NCBI GenBank assembly: GCA_951799405.1
Contig: OX637337.1
Coordinates: 3,534,001 to 3,598,000, forward strand
Direction: 5' to 3'
DNA from: Agapetus fuscipes
Taxonomy: Eukaryota; Arthropoda; Insecta; Trichoptera; Glossosomatidae
Length of the DNA: 64,000 nucleotides
Part shown: one piece after another, positions 1-9,462 of the stretch
Layout of the letters: each line of letters opens with the position of its first letter
Position numbering within the stretch: position 1 is the first letter of the stretch
Program-made: the position numbers and the translations under genes
The notes under the pieces: generated by a model
Told to the model about the DNA's origin: nothing
Seen by the model: the letters and a program-made list of their open reading frames with translations, nothing else
Database searches by the model: none

Positions 1-35
1 AATATTAAGAAAAATAATATTGGAAAAAATAAAAA

Positions 36-282
36 ACGAATATGTAATTGTGTGTTGTCGGTGTGAGATAATAAAAGAGTCTGTGAAGTCTCTTAAGAAA
101 TAAATAGATTTTAGGTACATATGTATATACATAATTTGTATTTAAAATTGATTTGTATTCTTCGAGATTGCGTGAGTATTTGGTCGGATATTCTAGTAAA
201 GTCTCTTGCGTAACGATTCGCAAAGATTCGAGAATGATCTTTATTGTGACTATTAAATAAGGGACAAAGCTCTTTGTAGCCA
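36..282 (+). repeat. LTR-like repeat T, copy 1
   Basis: Shares several blocks in the same order with 7559-7882: ACGAATATGTAATTGTGT, GTCTGTGAAGTCTCT, TTTGGTCGGAT, TTCGAGAATGATCTTTATT and AATAAGGGACAAA. The TGTTACGAA-like start in the other copy and an internal AATAAA resemble a worn gypsy-type LTR, but I see no second LTR, primer site or gag-pol. An open frame on the minus strand at 111-476 lies over the repeat and unique DNA and has no recognisable domain. The DNA from 283 to 539 holds nothing I recognise. Confidence 0.45.
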
Positions 283-539
283 GAGAAGCTAATCGAACGT
301 TGTATTGTGCAGGTGTAAAGTGACTCTGTCACAAACGAATCTGAAATAAATCGTGTAAAAAGAACATAAGTCAAGAATGACAAATTCAATAACAGATAAA
401 GACAAAAACGATCAGAAAAAGATATAACCAAAGCCAATACAAACAAAAAATGGAATACTTCTTCCATCCGATACAAATTGCTGGTCGGTGTCCCTTGTTT
501 GTGTGTTTACAAGTATGTTAAGTAGACACTTCATGCCTT

Positions 540-1262
540 TAGTGCTTGTTTGTCATATCTCCAACAGAGGTAACTTCACATGAGAAATGTTTATATATGT
601 AGTGGAGCAGTGAAAACTGGAAATTGATTTTTAAAATATTTGAAACAACTCTCACAATATCGTGTTTTACGTTTTCTTCTTAGCTCAGACTGTGTAGAAA
701 ATGATTCTCAACACAATTGCATTGAAAGGTAATAACGCAAAACGTAACTAAGCTACACATATAGTGTAACTACTTGCTGCGTTTCACCGAAAGGGTCGCA
801 TGTGGGACCTATTTATTTTTACAGGTAAGGGGGCCGGCCTCACACCAACCATTTTCAATTGAAGTGGGGGTTTTCCAGCTCCCGGGGGGGCTGGTTCTCA
901 TTTCTTGTGAAGGCTGAGTAAGCCTTTGAGATCGAACCCTTGCTCTCGGCATGGAATGCAAGCATTCTACCAATTGAGCTTTCGACCTTCTACGAGCTTG
1001 ATCGTCGTCTCTACAAAGCGCCAATTCTTAAGCAAGACTCAGTTGCTGTCAGGCTGTATTGACCTTTGGTGACCGGTCATTGGTAAAGGTTTTATGAATT
1101 TTTTCAACCCAGCGAAGAGCAAATTTGAAAATATAAATGGTTTATTTTATGTGCTCCGCCGGGAATCGAACCCACATCCTTCCCATTCAGAGTCCGAGTG
1201 TTACCACTGAACTACGGACCGGTACGAATCTTTGAATCAAATGGTAGATAAGCCAAACTGGG
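540..1262 (+). mobile_element. MITE-H, split by a compound SINE
   Basis: The left part (540-731) begins at AGTGCTTGTTTG and matches the copies at 16942, 21238, 40108 and 45444. The right part (about 1225-1262) carries TTTGAATCAAATGG and the terminal AGATAAGCCAAAC, which is the inverted partner of the left end. The compound SINE at 738-1222 sits between them, so it inserted into an existing MITE-H. The family is about 235 bp with inverted ends AGTGCTTGTTTG. It has no coding capacity, and the superfamily is not clear. Confidence 0.7.
738..1222 (-). mobile_element. Compound SINE: SINE-A joined to short SINE-B
   Basis: Read on the minus strand, a SINE-A head and body (1222 to about 989; A-box-like TAGTTCAGTGG and B-box-like GGTTCGATTCC in worn form) runs into a SINE-B head at the point CAAGCTCGTA/GAAGG. 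It continues to the SINE-B 3' end TAGCTTAGTTACG. The SINE-B half lacks the internal block containing CGGTGTTTATTTCAAACC that full-length copies carry. The same join occurs at 5886, 28925 and 63486. Confidence 0.8.
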
Positions 1263-1591
1263 GGGACGACTTGGAGTAGAATGGAGGCTCCGATAAGACG
1301 ATCTCTCCGTTTGTGATCAACAAATCTAAACCCAATAATATCGTTTAGCAATAAATAAAGGAAAATGGAACAGTGCCCTCGGTGTGCGTGGCAGTTTCAA
1401 TACAATTTTTGGGAAAACTTTGTCACTGAGTTTAAGGTTTTGTGTTTGGAGTATAGACCTGTAATTACGGTATCCAAAGAACCGTGACTTTGGAGCTGAT
1501 TTGGGTAAATTATTCACAAAAAAGTGTAGTTGGCTTCAACATCACTTTACACGCACTGGGCAGTACAAGTGTGTTGATTTTGTAACAATAA
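1263..1591. other. Unassigned DNA
   Basis: No repeat family or gene recognised. A short minus-strand open frame (1326-1517) has no known motif. Confidence 0.4.
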
Positions 1592-2075
1592 ACGTAGAGG
1601 AAGACCGAGGAAGGTATGGATGGACCAAATATCCGAAATTGCGAATATCCAGAGTCCTAATAAAAGAAGAGCCTGTATGAAAAAGATTAAGACTCTGGAG
1701 GAAATGAAAGAAGTATGTGAGGGCAGAAAGAAATGGCGGTTAGGGTTTATTAAATTGGAATTTGTTTTCTGTTTTAGTTTTGATGTCCATAGATATTTAT
1801 TGATTTAAAAAATGTAATATGTCGTGTATGTTCCTTGACTTATAGGTTGGTATGCGGTTGACCACCCATGCTGTAAAAATGGTTCACTTTGCTAATGTCA
1901 CCCATGTCTCAGGGAAGGACGGCAAGAGTATGTCAATTTGAGATTTGGTTTTTATGTTGTAGGTTCACATGCGGCATGTGCCAGCGCGAACTTGTACCTA
2001 CGTGTCTGGTTGTGAAAATGCATGTAATGTAAATCTCCATTGCAACATATCTTTGCAACTTAGATTAGATTAGAT
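1592..2075 (+). mobile_element. LINE-B, 5'-truncated, ORF end plus 3' UTR
   Basis: Starts inside the conserved coding end (RGRPRKVWMDQISEIA...RRACMKK...EEMKEVC) and runs through a 3' UTR beginning CCTTGACTTATAGG to the tail TTAGATTAGATTAGAT. The coding part has lost a few codons after SEIAN and then shifts away from the usual WRLICN ending. It is a dead copy. It helps show that the abundant UTR repeat is physically continuous with the LINE-B coding end. Confidence 0.8.
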
Positions 2076-2138
2076 ATTTGTTACGAGAATCGCTTATCTT
2101 TCTTCTTTCAGTGCCATTTGTGATAATGTTCGGTAATG

Positions 2139-2362
2139 TGAGGTAAGTTTGCGCTTGCACATGCCACATGTGAACCTACAACACAAGAACCCAGATCTCA
2201 AATAAGCACACACCCTGCAACTCTTGCCGATTTTCCCTGAAACAGAGGTGACATTGGCAAAGTGAACCATTTTTTTACAGTATTGGTGGTCAGCTGCATA
2301 CCAACCTACAAGTTAAGGGACATAGACAATAAATTACATTTCAACAATTTACAAATCTGACT
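2139..2362 (-). mobile_element. LINE-B 3' UTR fragment
   Basis: Reverse copy carrying the UTR from the AATTTATTGTC block upstream of CCTTGACTTATAGG down to GCACATGCCACATG. The (TTAGA)n tail is missing at the 2139 end. Confidence 0.75.
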
Positions 2363-2866
2363 CTAACCTAAGCATGCGCGCAGACAGGCACGTGTAGGTT
2401 CGCGCCTATACATTCTGCATGTGTCTAATCTAATCTAATCTAAGATGCAAAATAAATGTAACATTAAAGATTCACATTATATGCACTTTTACAAACAGAC
2501 ATGCACAAGTTCGCGCCTATACATTCTGCATGTGTCTAATCTAATCTAATCTAAGATGCAAAATATATGTAACATTAAAGATTCACATTATATGCACTTT
2601 TACAAACAGACATGCACAAGTTCGCGCTTTAACATGCCGCATGTGGTCCTACAATATAAAAACTCTTGCCGACCTTCCCTGAAAACAGGGGTGGCATTGG
2701 GAAAAGTGAACCAATATTTACAGCACGGGGCGTCAGCCTCATACTAATCTATCAGTCAGGGAGAAAATAATCCATATAAATATTAAATACCATAACAAAT
2801 AGGTACAAAATACAATATTATAATTTAAAAACCCTAGTCCTAGCTGCCAACATTACAGACTGTCGG
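2363..2866 (-). mobile_element. LINE-B 3' UTR with a 111-bp tandem duplication
   Basis: The segment starting TTCGCGCCTATACATTCTGC at 2399 recurs at 2510, and its first bases recur again at 2621, exactly 111 bp apart each time. I see one base of difference between the first two units (AATAAATG versus AATATATG). The unit contains the (TCTAA)n tail and the 3'-terminal part of the UTR. The LINE-B homology continues to about 2866 (CTAGCTGCCAACATTACAG). The first unit begins inside an older LINE-B relative (2363-2425). Confidence 0.75.
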
Positions 2867-3257
2867 TTTTAAATTAATTTCGCGTCACATTATAGTCTAG
2901 GCCGTTAGGAAGAATGTCAGAAGTTCTGCAGGATTGACGAGAGGAGGCGGATCTTGCTTTGACTGCCCGAGGCCCACGCCCAAAAGTGCTTCAGGATTTT
3001 AATTAACCCCCTCTCACTCAGTCTGCAGACACTTCGCCGTTTTCTTGGCACAAATCACCAGGATCGCCAACGTCTTCCAAGAAACGTATTTCTAGAGTTT
3101 GTTGGAGATTAGTTATAATTGCTTGGGTTAAAATTTAATTTAAGATTTAATTGCGGGTTTGACCCTAAAAATATATTTTTTTGATTGAGAGGTAATCATT
3201 ATCAACAGCATATAAAATTAACGTAGGTATCTTGTTAAAAGTATAAAGTAATAATAT
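2867..3257. other. Unassigned DNA
   Basis: Single-copy within this window as far as I can see. No open frame or repeat of note. Confidence 0.4.
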
Positions 3258-3304
3258 TGTTACGAATGTGTGATTTTTATGTCTGTGTATGTTTACTTAT
3301 GATT

Positions 3305-3640
3305 GCGTGATTTTTTTTTTAAAGCCATTACAGATCAACCGCCATTTCTTTCGGTCCTTGCATACTTCTTTCATTTCATCCAGAGTCATTACCATTTTCA
3401 TACAAGCTCTTCTTTTATTATGAATCTGGATATCCCATTCATTCGCTATTTCGGAAATTCGATCCATCCATACCTTTCTCCGTCTTCCTCTACCACGACA
3501 TCCATCTATTCTTGCGACATATATTTTCTTCGTCAGTCTTTCCTCATCCATTCTCTCCATATGTCCAAACCATCTAAGCATACTGTTATGTTTAGATTCA
3601 AAGATATCTCCAGGATACTTACATCCGGCTAGCTCTCATC
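3305..3640 (-). pseudogene. LINE-B reverse transcriptase C-terminal end
   Basis: A minus-strand frame from about 3581 to 3297 reads MLRWFGHMERMDEERLTKK, then RGRGRRRKVWMDRISEIANE, then KRRACMK and DEMKEVCKDRKKWRLICN. This is the region downstream of the polymerase palm in RTE-type LINE proteins, often found in dispersed 5'-truncated copies. Upstream sequence to about 3640 may also belong to the element. The reverse transcriptase catalytic part and the endonuclease are absent. The UTR is missing: the 3' end abuts an LTR-like piece at 3258 that resembles 17592. Confidence 0.8.
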
Positions 3641-4627
3641 AGCATCACTCTCAGGGCGTGAGGTTCTTTCTTTCGGTTGCTTACTTGTACTTTGGGAAGG
3701 ATTTTATAATTAAAAGATAAGTTTAACATGAACAAATAAGGGTTTATTTACTTTACTAATATGGGGAAACAGGGGAATTTAGGGAATGGCGCGACCTGCG
3801 GGTTGTCACTAGAACACTCCCTATTCCGTTGGCTGGAGCTCCGCGCGGAAAGCCTGGAGCAGCGCTCCAGGTTAGCGGCGGTTCACGAGGCGGACGCCTC
3901 TACACGTTGGAGCCCCTGGGTGGGCGCTCCTATGCACTATGTCTCCTATGCCTCTGGTCCACAAGGCGGGTGCCTTGCTGGCAGGAAATCCAAGTAGATG
4001 GGGAGGAGGAAGCTCCATTGTTATGCCCCCTCTTGCACCGCTTGGTGCTTGGTCGCTGACGTCTTAATCCGTTGACATCTTGCCGGGAACTGATGACCGA
4101 CGGCCCGATCAGATCACACGGCGCAGTTCAGCCGCTTCCGTGACCGTTCGGCTCCGTTCGGCCCACAAAACACACTGTACACTGGGAGACTGTTTTTTTA
4201 TATGTTATTTTAAAATAACATAACAATACTTCTTTTAATCTTCACTTTCATACGAAAAGGCTCACCAAAAAAAACTTATATTATTATTATTACTTGGTAC
4301 TTGTATTGGTATATACCCGGCATTGGAATGTCCACACAGCACCCACCTCACCTGCGGGTCACAAGCTCCTACTGCCAGCAGTGGTGCGGCGCGGCCAAAA
4401 CCGGAGTGAAGGTGTCGCGGGTCCCACGCCGATCGCCGCGGTCGTGAGGGGCCCCGCCCAGTCCAAAACGGGCCCCAAAACCTCAGCGGCACGACCAAAC
4501 CACCGGCCATTACAGAGCGACTAGATGAACCATGCACTGTCGCTTCGAGTGTATGGAAACACATCGATGCTGTTACGATTTTACTTGGAGCTCTTTTAAT
4601 CAAATTTCGATTTAAATTTATTTGTCC
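3641..4627. other. Two GC-rich islands, unclassified
   Basis: 3760-4170 and 4320-4530 are strikingly richer in G and C than the surroundings. Overlapping open frames occur (3761-3997 and 3829-4059 on plus, 4262-4690 on minus), but they are on different frames and strands and show no domain I know. The composition suggests an exon or promoter, or the inside of an unrecognised element. I cannot choose between them from sequence alone. Confidence 0.35.
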
Positions 4628-4963
4628 GGTCGATAGCTCAGGTGGTAGAGTGCTTGCATTCCATGACGAAAGCTCGGGTTCGAATCCCACCGAGGATGTC
4701 AGAAATGATTTCCCGTTTCGGTGTTTATTTCAAACCCCAAAAAAAAAATACCGGCAAGGTTTACTCAGCCTTCACAATAAATGAGTACCAGCACTCTCGA
4801 GAGCTGGGAAACCTCCACTTCAACTGAAGTGGTTGGCGTAAGGCCGACCCCCTTACCTGTAAAAATAAATAGGTTCAACTCGCCACATGCGACCCCTTCG
4901 GGGATAACGCGGCAAGAAGTTACACTATATTTGTAGCTTAGTTGCGTTTTTGCGTTTGCGTTT
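4628..4963 (+). mobile_element. SINE-B, near full length
   Basis: Head CCGGTCGATAGCTCAGGTGG carries a Pol III A-box-like TAGCTCAGGTGG. The B-box-like GGTTCGAATCC follows about 35 bp later. The body then passes GTCAGAAATGATTTCC, TACTCAGCCTTCAC, GAAGTGGTTGGCGTAAGG and ends near TAGCTTAGTTGCG. It has no coding function. It is the reference copy for the long SINE-B form in this window. Confidence 0.8.
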
Positions 4964-5241
4964 TATATGTCATAATGTACTGTTCACTCTTCACTCTCTG
5001 CTTACAGGTCTTCGAGTTAGAATGGTAAAAACGACTCTTTGCTCGTATTTATATGGGCAGCAGAGACGATTCTTGCATGTTCTTGGACATGGTAGATACT
5101 TCCAGTAGGATTGTTCGACACTATACCAGATGTTTCGACACGGCAATCAGCGCGAATAAAAGCATCTTTTTTTCCTATTTTCAACGAGAGAAAACGCTAA
5201 TCAAGTGTGAAAATCAGAATTAAGAAGTTTGTCATGAGCAC

Positions 5242-5509
5242 ATCGATACCTTAAACGTAAAACTGAAAAATGACGTATTAAGCCAATACGGGTTCCTTGT
5301 ATAAATGCACCTTTTTTTCCTTTTTCTCCGAACCAAAAACACTTTAAAAAATGTGAACATTCTGTAGTTTAGAAGTCTTTCATGAGCGTTTCCTTATAAT
5401 TTAGTTCACTTATCTACTAAGAAAAGTTACACCCTATAAAATGTTTTATCAACGATTTCTCAAATCAGTGAATCAGCATTTATTCAGTTTTACCTTTAAG
5501 GTGGCGATA
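5242..5509. mobile_element. MITE-K
   Basis: Inverted ends: left ATCGATACCTTAAAC with GTAAAACTGAA, right TTCAGTTTTACCTTTAAGG then TGGCGAT. Conserved interior TCAGTGAATCAGCA and TTAGTTCACTTA are shared with 10165-10426 and 35478-35697. No target duplication is clear and there is no coding capacity. Confidence 0.7.
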
Positions 5510-5525
5510 TGGTTTTAATTCAGCA

Positions 5526-5886
5526 ACTGGGTCTTGCTAACATAGTGTCGGTAATGAAATCAAGAAGACTCCAGTGGGCCGGACATGTAGCACGTGCAGA
5601 GGACTCCAGGATCATCAGAACAGTCTTGGATGGTGCCCCCTCAGGTGTTAGACCACTCGGACGTCCCAGGATTCGGTGGGCAGACAACGTTGAAGCCGAC
5701 GCCGAAGTTCTGGGAGTGAGGGGACCATGGAGGGAAGCAGCACAAGACAGAGAGTCCTGGAGGATTGTGGTGCGGGAAGCCCTGAGCCTTCAAGGCTTTT
5801 GAGCCGAAGAAAATAAAAGTAAAAATAAGTTACTGGGTCTTGCTTGAGAATTGGCAATTCGCAGCGACGACCTAGCTCGTAAAAAA
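5526..5886 (+). mobile_element. SINE-A body fragment, split by LINE-A
   Basis: The SINE-A body segment CAGCAACTGGGTCTTGCT breaks at 5538 and resumes at 5832 with ACTGGGTCTTGCTTGAGAAT. It continues through a copy of GACGACCAAGCTCGTA to 5886, where a SINE-B head follows. Confidence 0.8.
5539..5831 (+). pseudogene. LINE-A 3' end, 5'-truncated insertion
   Basis: The open frame reads NIVSVMKSRRLQWAGHVARA, then EDSRIIRTVLDGAP, PLGRPRIRWADNVEADAE, and ends REALSLQGF at a stop at 5800-5802, followed by an A-rich tail. This is the C-terminal tail of an RTE-type reverse transcriptase. It is flanked by a perfect 13-bp direct repeat ACTGGGTCTTGCT (5526-5538 and 5832-5844), the target duplication, so the insertion is well defined and younger than the SINE it interrupts. 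Confidence 0.88.
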
Positions 5887-5959
5887 TCCGGTAGATAGCT
5901 AAGTTGGTAGAATGCTTGCATTCCATGTCGAGAGCAAGGGTTCGATCTCCACGGAGTTC
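5887..5959 (+). mobile_element. SINE-B head joined to SINE-A
   Basis: TCCGGTAGATAGCTAAGTTG through GGTTCGATCTCC is a SINE-B head placed directly after the SINE-A body. It is another instance of the A/B compound. It stops at 5959 where LINE-F sequence begins. Confidence 0.75.
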
Positions 5960-6172
5960 TTCTCCCCTCGATCTTACCGTGTATGATAAGATGAAGAAGG
6001 CGTTCTTTCTCATTTCTCATAACGTGACCGTAGTAGGCACATAGCTTTTTTTGCTTAATGGTTGACAGAAGCTCTTTTGTGGTGTTCATATGTCGAAGAA
6101 CTTCTTTATTGGTGACCCGATCACGCCAAGAGATCCGAAGCATTTGTCGGTAGACACACATTCCTTGACATA
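5960..6172 (-). pseudogene. LINE-F reverse transcriptase C-terminal remnant
   Basis: The minus-strand frame reads YRQMLRISWRDRVTNKEVLR, then ELLSTIKQKK, YGHVMRNEKERLLHL and IIHGKIEGRR. This motif order (RRMLRI.W.D.VTN then GH.MRN then I.GKIEG) is the post-palm region of another RTE-type LINE family. Only this part is present. The catalytic centre and endonuclease are missing. Confidence 0.8.
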
Positions 6173-6640
6173 GTTCCTTGACTATTGGTATGAGGCTGAC
6201 CACCCATACTGTAAAAAAATGGTTCACTTTGTTAATGTCACCCCTGTTTCAGGGAAGCTCGGCAAGAACCGCAGGGCTTATGTGCATTTGAGATTGGGTT
6301 TTTATGTTGTAAGTCCACATTCGGCCTGTATAAGCGTGAATTTATTCGTGTCTGCTTATGGGAATGTATTTAATATGAATCTTAAATGAAGACTACAGGG
6401 AAATAAACAATAAATGTTAATTGAAGAAAATTATGAGCAAATCAAAATTTGAAATTTGAAATCATGTTTATTGCCTGTCACAAAGAACCATAATCAGAAA
6501 TACCGCCATAAACACAGATGCCACTAGATTTTAATTTTTTTCTTACAAACTCATTTTTTTTTTTTGCTGACATTCCTTGTTTTTCCCCTGTAGTCTTCAA
6601 ATGCAATATATCTTTACAACTTAGAATAAAGATTATAGAC
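6173..6640 (+). mobile_element. LINE-B 3' UTR unit, split by a MITE
   Basis: Starts at the recurrent boundary TTCCTTGACTAT and runs to GAATCTTAAAT. It resumes at 6599 with AAATGCAATATATCTTTACA and ends in a worn TTAGA tail. Confidence 0.8.
6388..6598. mobile_element. 211-bp MITE with GAAGACTACAGGG ends
   Basis: Left end GAAGACTACAGGG and right end CCCCTGTAGTCTTC are inverted copies. AAAT flanks it on both sides (6384-6387 and 6599-6602), consistent with a 4-bp target duplication inside the LINE-B UTR. Removing it restores the UTR. I see no second copy in the window. Confidence 0.75.
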
Positions 6641-7030
6641 ACATCTCGAACGCTTCCATTCGTCCCTCCAGTGCCTGTGTGATCGTATGACTCAATTGGA
6701 TAGGTACTATTTTCCCTGTAGAGAATGCTGTAAACTAAAGTACACGTTACCCACATATGTACAGACATTTGTACATAATGGGATGAGAGAGATATGTGCG
6801 CCGGCAATCGGTATCAGAGACAAATCACGACGTGTACATAATTGATAGGTTAGCGCGGTTATTTGCGGTTATCGGAGCCGAGTTGTTCACGAGGCCCCAC
6901 TTGTGTGCAGTGCCTGATTAAATCACACACGTTCTCTCTATGGTATCTGTTCGCACGATCTACGTACGTGCTAGATGAAAGCCACGCCGTAGAATGTCTC
7001 TGGTAATCTAGGAATACCATCACCATTCGC
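6641..7030. other. Unassigned DNA
   Basis: No recognised gene or repeat. Confidence 0.4.
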
Positions 7031-7550
7031 TAAAGGCAGTGTCTTGTTATGTTAGCAAACTGTCTCTGTTGGTTGCCATCTTTTTGTAAAGACAGTGCGT
7101 GGTTTGTTATATATCTGTCTCTGCTGGTTGCTTTCCTGTTGTAAAGGCATTTCCTTGTGCTAGCCGTCTGGCTCTGAAGGTCGCCATCTTCTTGTAAAAG
7201 CAGTGCCTTGTTGTGCTAGCCATCTGTCCCTGTTGGTTGCCATCCTCTTGTAAAGGCCTTGCCTTGTTATGTTATCTATCTGTCTCTGCTGGTTGATATC
7301 CTCTTGCACAGGCAGTGCCTTGTTGTGCTAGCCATCTGTCTCTGTTAGTTTCCATCCTCTTGTAAAGGCATAATTCTGTTGTGTTAGCTATCTGTCTCTG
7401 CTGGTTATTATCCTCTTGTACAGGCAGTGCCTTGTTGTGCTAGCAATCTGTTTCTATTGGTTGCCATCCTCTTTTTAAAGGCAGTGCCTTGAACTTGTTA
7501 TGTTAGCAATCTGTCTCTACTGGTTGCTATCCATCTGTAAAGGCATTTCA
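7031..7550 (+). repeat. 56-bp minisatellite, about 9 units
   Basis: Units of about 56 bp run GCAGTGCCTTGTTGTGCTAG, CCATCTGTCTCTGTTGG, TTGCCATCCTCTTGTAAAG. Two unit types tend to alternate after the third unit: one with CTGTTGGTTGCC, the other with CTGCTGGTTGATATCC or similar. This points to a 112-bp dimer as the later unit of amplification. Units have diverged by substitutions and small indels. Confidence 0.8.
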
Positions 7551-7558
7551 TTGTTATT

Positions 7559-7882
7559 GTTACGAATATGTAATTGTGTATTTTGTTAATTGTTTGTCTG
7601 TGTGTCTGTGTGATATTAAAGTCTGTGAAGTCTCTCTAGAAATAAATATATGATTGGTACTCATATAATTTGTATTATTCGAGATTGTGTTGAGTGTTTG
7701 GTCGGATGTTCTAGTAAATCTCGCATGTACCAATTCTCAATGATTCGAGAATGATCTTTATTTTGCCATAAAAGTATAATAATAGTATTTTTAAGTATGT
7801 TTTGTAAAAGGCACAATATGTCGTTTAAGTTATAAGTAAATAAATAAAAATAATAAGGGACAAAACTCTCTGTAGCTTTGGA
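7559..7882 (+). repeat. LTR-like repeat T, copy 2
   Basis: Begins TGTTACGAATATGTAATTG. It then shares AAGTCTGTGAAGTCTCT, TTTGGTCGGATGTTCTAG, ATTCGAGAATGATCTTTATT and AATAAGGGACAAA with 36-282. It may be a solo LTR remnant; target duplication not found. Confidence 0.45.
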
Positions 7883-7883
7883 C

Positions 7884-7975
7884 ATTTGGTCACGTGGACA
7901 TTATGTCGGTGGACATTTCGTCTATTGCCATAGTGTCGGTGAACATTTTGTCAATGAATATTCTGTCGTGACACG
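7884..7975 (+). repeat. Degenerate 15-bp repeats
   Basis: About five units of 15 bp related to ACATTTTGTCGGTGG (ACATTATGTCGGTGG, ACATTTCGTCTATTG, ACATTTTGTCAATGA and others). The style and period recall the foldback arms at 19575, 24737 and 55042. Confidence 0.55.
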
Positions 7976-8170
7976 CTTAGCAACCTATAAGCAAATATTT
8001 AGCTACCCGATCGTGTGACGTCACGAAAATATTGGTCCATGGCATTTGTTCGAGGTCCGTTATCAAAGAAATGAGTCGTAGGTATAACTGCAAACGCCGT
8101 CATCTCCAAATTTTATGATTTTTGAGACAATTATTCCTCAAATATTCCTCAGGTTTATTTTTATTTTATT

Positions 8171-8526
8171 TTAAATCCTGTGCGGGAGACTCCCTAGATT
8201 CTAGAGACTTTAGTGGTCTATGACTTTTGTTGTAGTGCCGCAGAGGTGTACGAGCTTGGTCGTCGCTACAGAGCGCCAATACTCAAGCAAGACCCAGTTG
8301 CTGTAAGGCTGGATGGACCTTTGGTGCTGTATGGCTGGTTGGCTGGATGGCTGGATGGCTGGATTGGCTGGTGACCGGTCATTGGTAAAGGTGTATGAAT
8401 TTTTCAACCCAGCGAAGAGCAAATTTTAAAAAATATAAGTGGTATATTTTTTGTGCTCCGCCGGGATTCGAACCCACTACCTCCCCATTCAGAGTCCGCA
8501 GTGTTACCACTGAGCTACGGACCGGT
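8171..8526 (-). mobile_element. SINE-A with Q tail
   Basis: Minus-strand SINE-A: head at 8526 (GGTCCGTAGCTCAGTGG), body, then CAAGCTCGTA at about 8250, joined directly to the Q module (CACCTCTGCGGCACTAC) that ends near 8171. The body holds an expanded octamer GGCTGGAT, four to five imperfect copies at about 8330-8372, absent from other SINE-A copies. This is the Q-tailed version of SINE-A. Confidence 0.78.
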
Positions 8527-8870
8527 CAAAGGATAAAGATCAATTTTCCACGGATATAGTGTTTGTTTTGACCGTTTTTGTTGAACATGTCTTTAGAGTT
8601 AACAAGCGCCATTTCGCACGTCCGTTGCGCAGCCATGACGGCGGAATATTGATTGGGGATGGACCATGGAATGTCCGACACCAAATATGATGATGACCTC
8701 TGGCACATCACGTCACAAGTCTTCCATCTTAATCGGGCATACTTGTAACCAGTCCATAGCTGTAACCCATCTGATAATATGTTTCTTTAAATTTCGTATT
8801 TTTGTACCAATTTTTTACCAGAGATTTTTAACAGAAAAGAGTCTATTATATCTATAATCTAAGTTACACA
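8527..8870. other. Unassigned DNA
   Basis: No recognised gene or repeat. Contains two short unsupported open frames. Confidence 0.4.
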
Positions 8871-9076
8871 GTTTTTTTTTTTTTTTAATAGATTTGTGGA
8901 AAGGAATGCAATCCACCAACCTATTTTGCCTGGCCAGTTGTCTTCATGCGAAATCAGAAGCCTGTGTGGATGTAACGGCATCTGTTGAACCAGGGTCGAA
9001 GTTATCGTTGCGGGATTTGAACCAGCGTTATCCGGTTCCAAATAACCTGTCTTGATCCCTGCGACCATAACACCGA
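8871..9076 (-). mobile_element. SINE-C
   Basis: On the minus strand: GTCGGTGTTATGGTCGCAGG head, a B-box-like GGTTCAAATCCCGC, ACCCTGGTTCAACAGATG, CTGGCCAGGCAAAATAGG, GGATTGCATTCC and an A-rich end. Same order as at 50272 and, in pieces, at 12628-13152. It is probably a Pol III-type SINE; the A box is weak. Confidence 0.65.
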
Positions 9077-9151
9077 CAGATATATTGACATTTTAGGTTC
9101 ATATAACATGCATACTTAAAAGCAGATATGTAAAAGTAGCAATTTAAGGAG

Positions 9152-9215
9152 CAGTGGCGAAGGGTGCCATAGAAGCCGGTTTCCATCGGCTTCCCTTTTA
9201 AATGGCAATGCAAGG
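9152..9215 (+). mobile_element. hAT-type MITE, one end only
   Basis: CAGTGGCGAAGGGTGCCAT to TCGGCTTCCCTTTTAAA matches one end of the elements at 38461 and 47186. The other end is missing. Confidence 0.7.
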
Positions 9216-9257
9216 AGTCTATAATCTAAGCAAAGCAAAAGCAGCAAAGAGCTTTTT

Positions 9258-9340
9258 TTTTGTGCTCCGCCTCGAATCGCACTCACGACCTTGGGATTAC
9301 GAGTCCGTAGTGTTAGCCACTAGACAACAGACTGGTCTAA
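9258..9340 (-). mobile_element. SINE-A-like tRNA head
   Basis: Reverse tRNA-like block with a B-box relative and TAGTGGCTAACACTACGGAC. Body absent. Confidence 0.55.
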
Positions 9341-9462
9341 TCCTAGTGTAATCGTAGTATAAAATATATCGCGAAAAATAAAATAAAACATATGATAGAT
9401 ACAACAGAACTCCTAGTGTATGATTAAGTTATTTATTATATTTTTTTTATAAACGCAATGGA

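Noticed and set aside
4262..4690. 142-codon minus-strand protein
   Set aside because: No recognised motif; its start overlaps the SINE-B head and the GC-rich DNA keeps several frames open.
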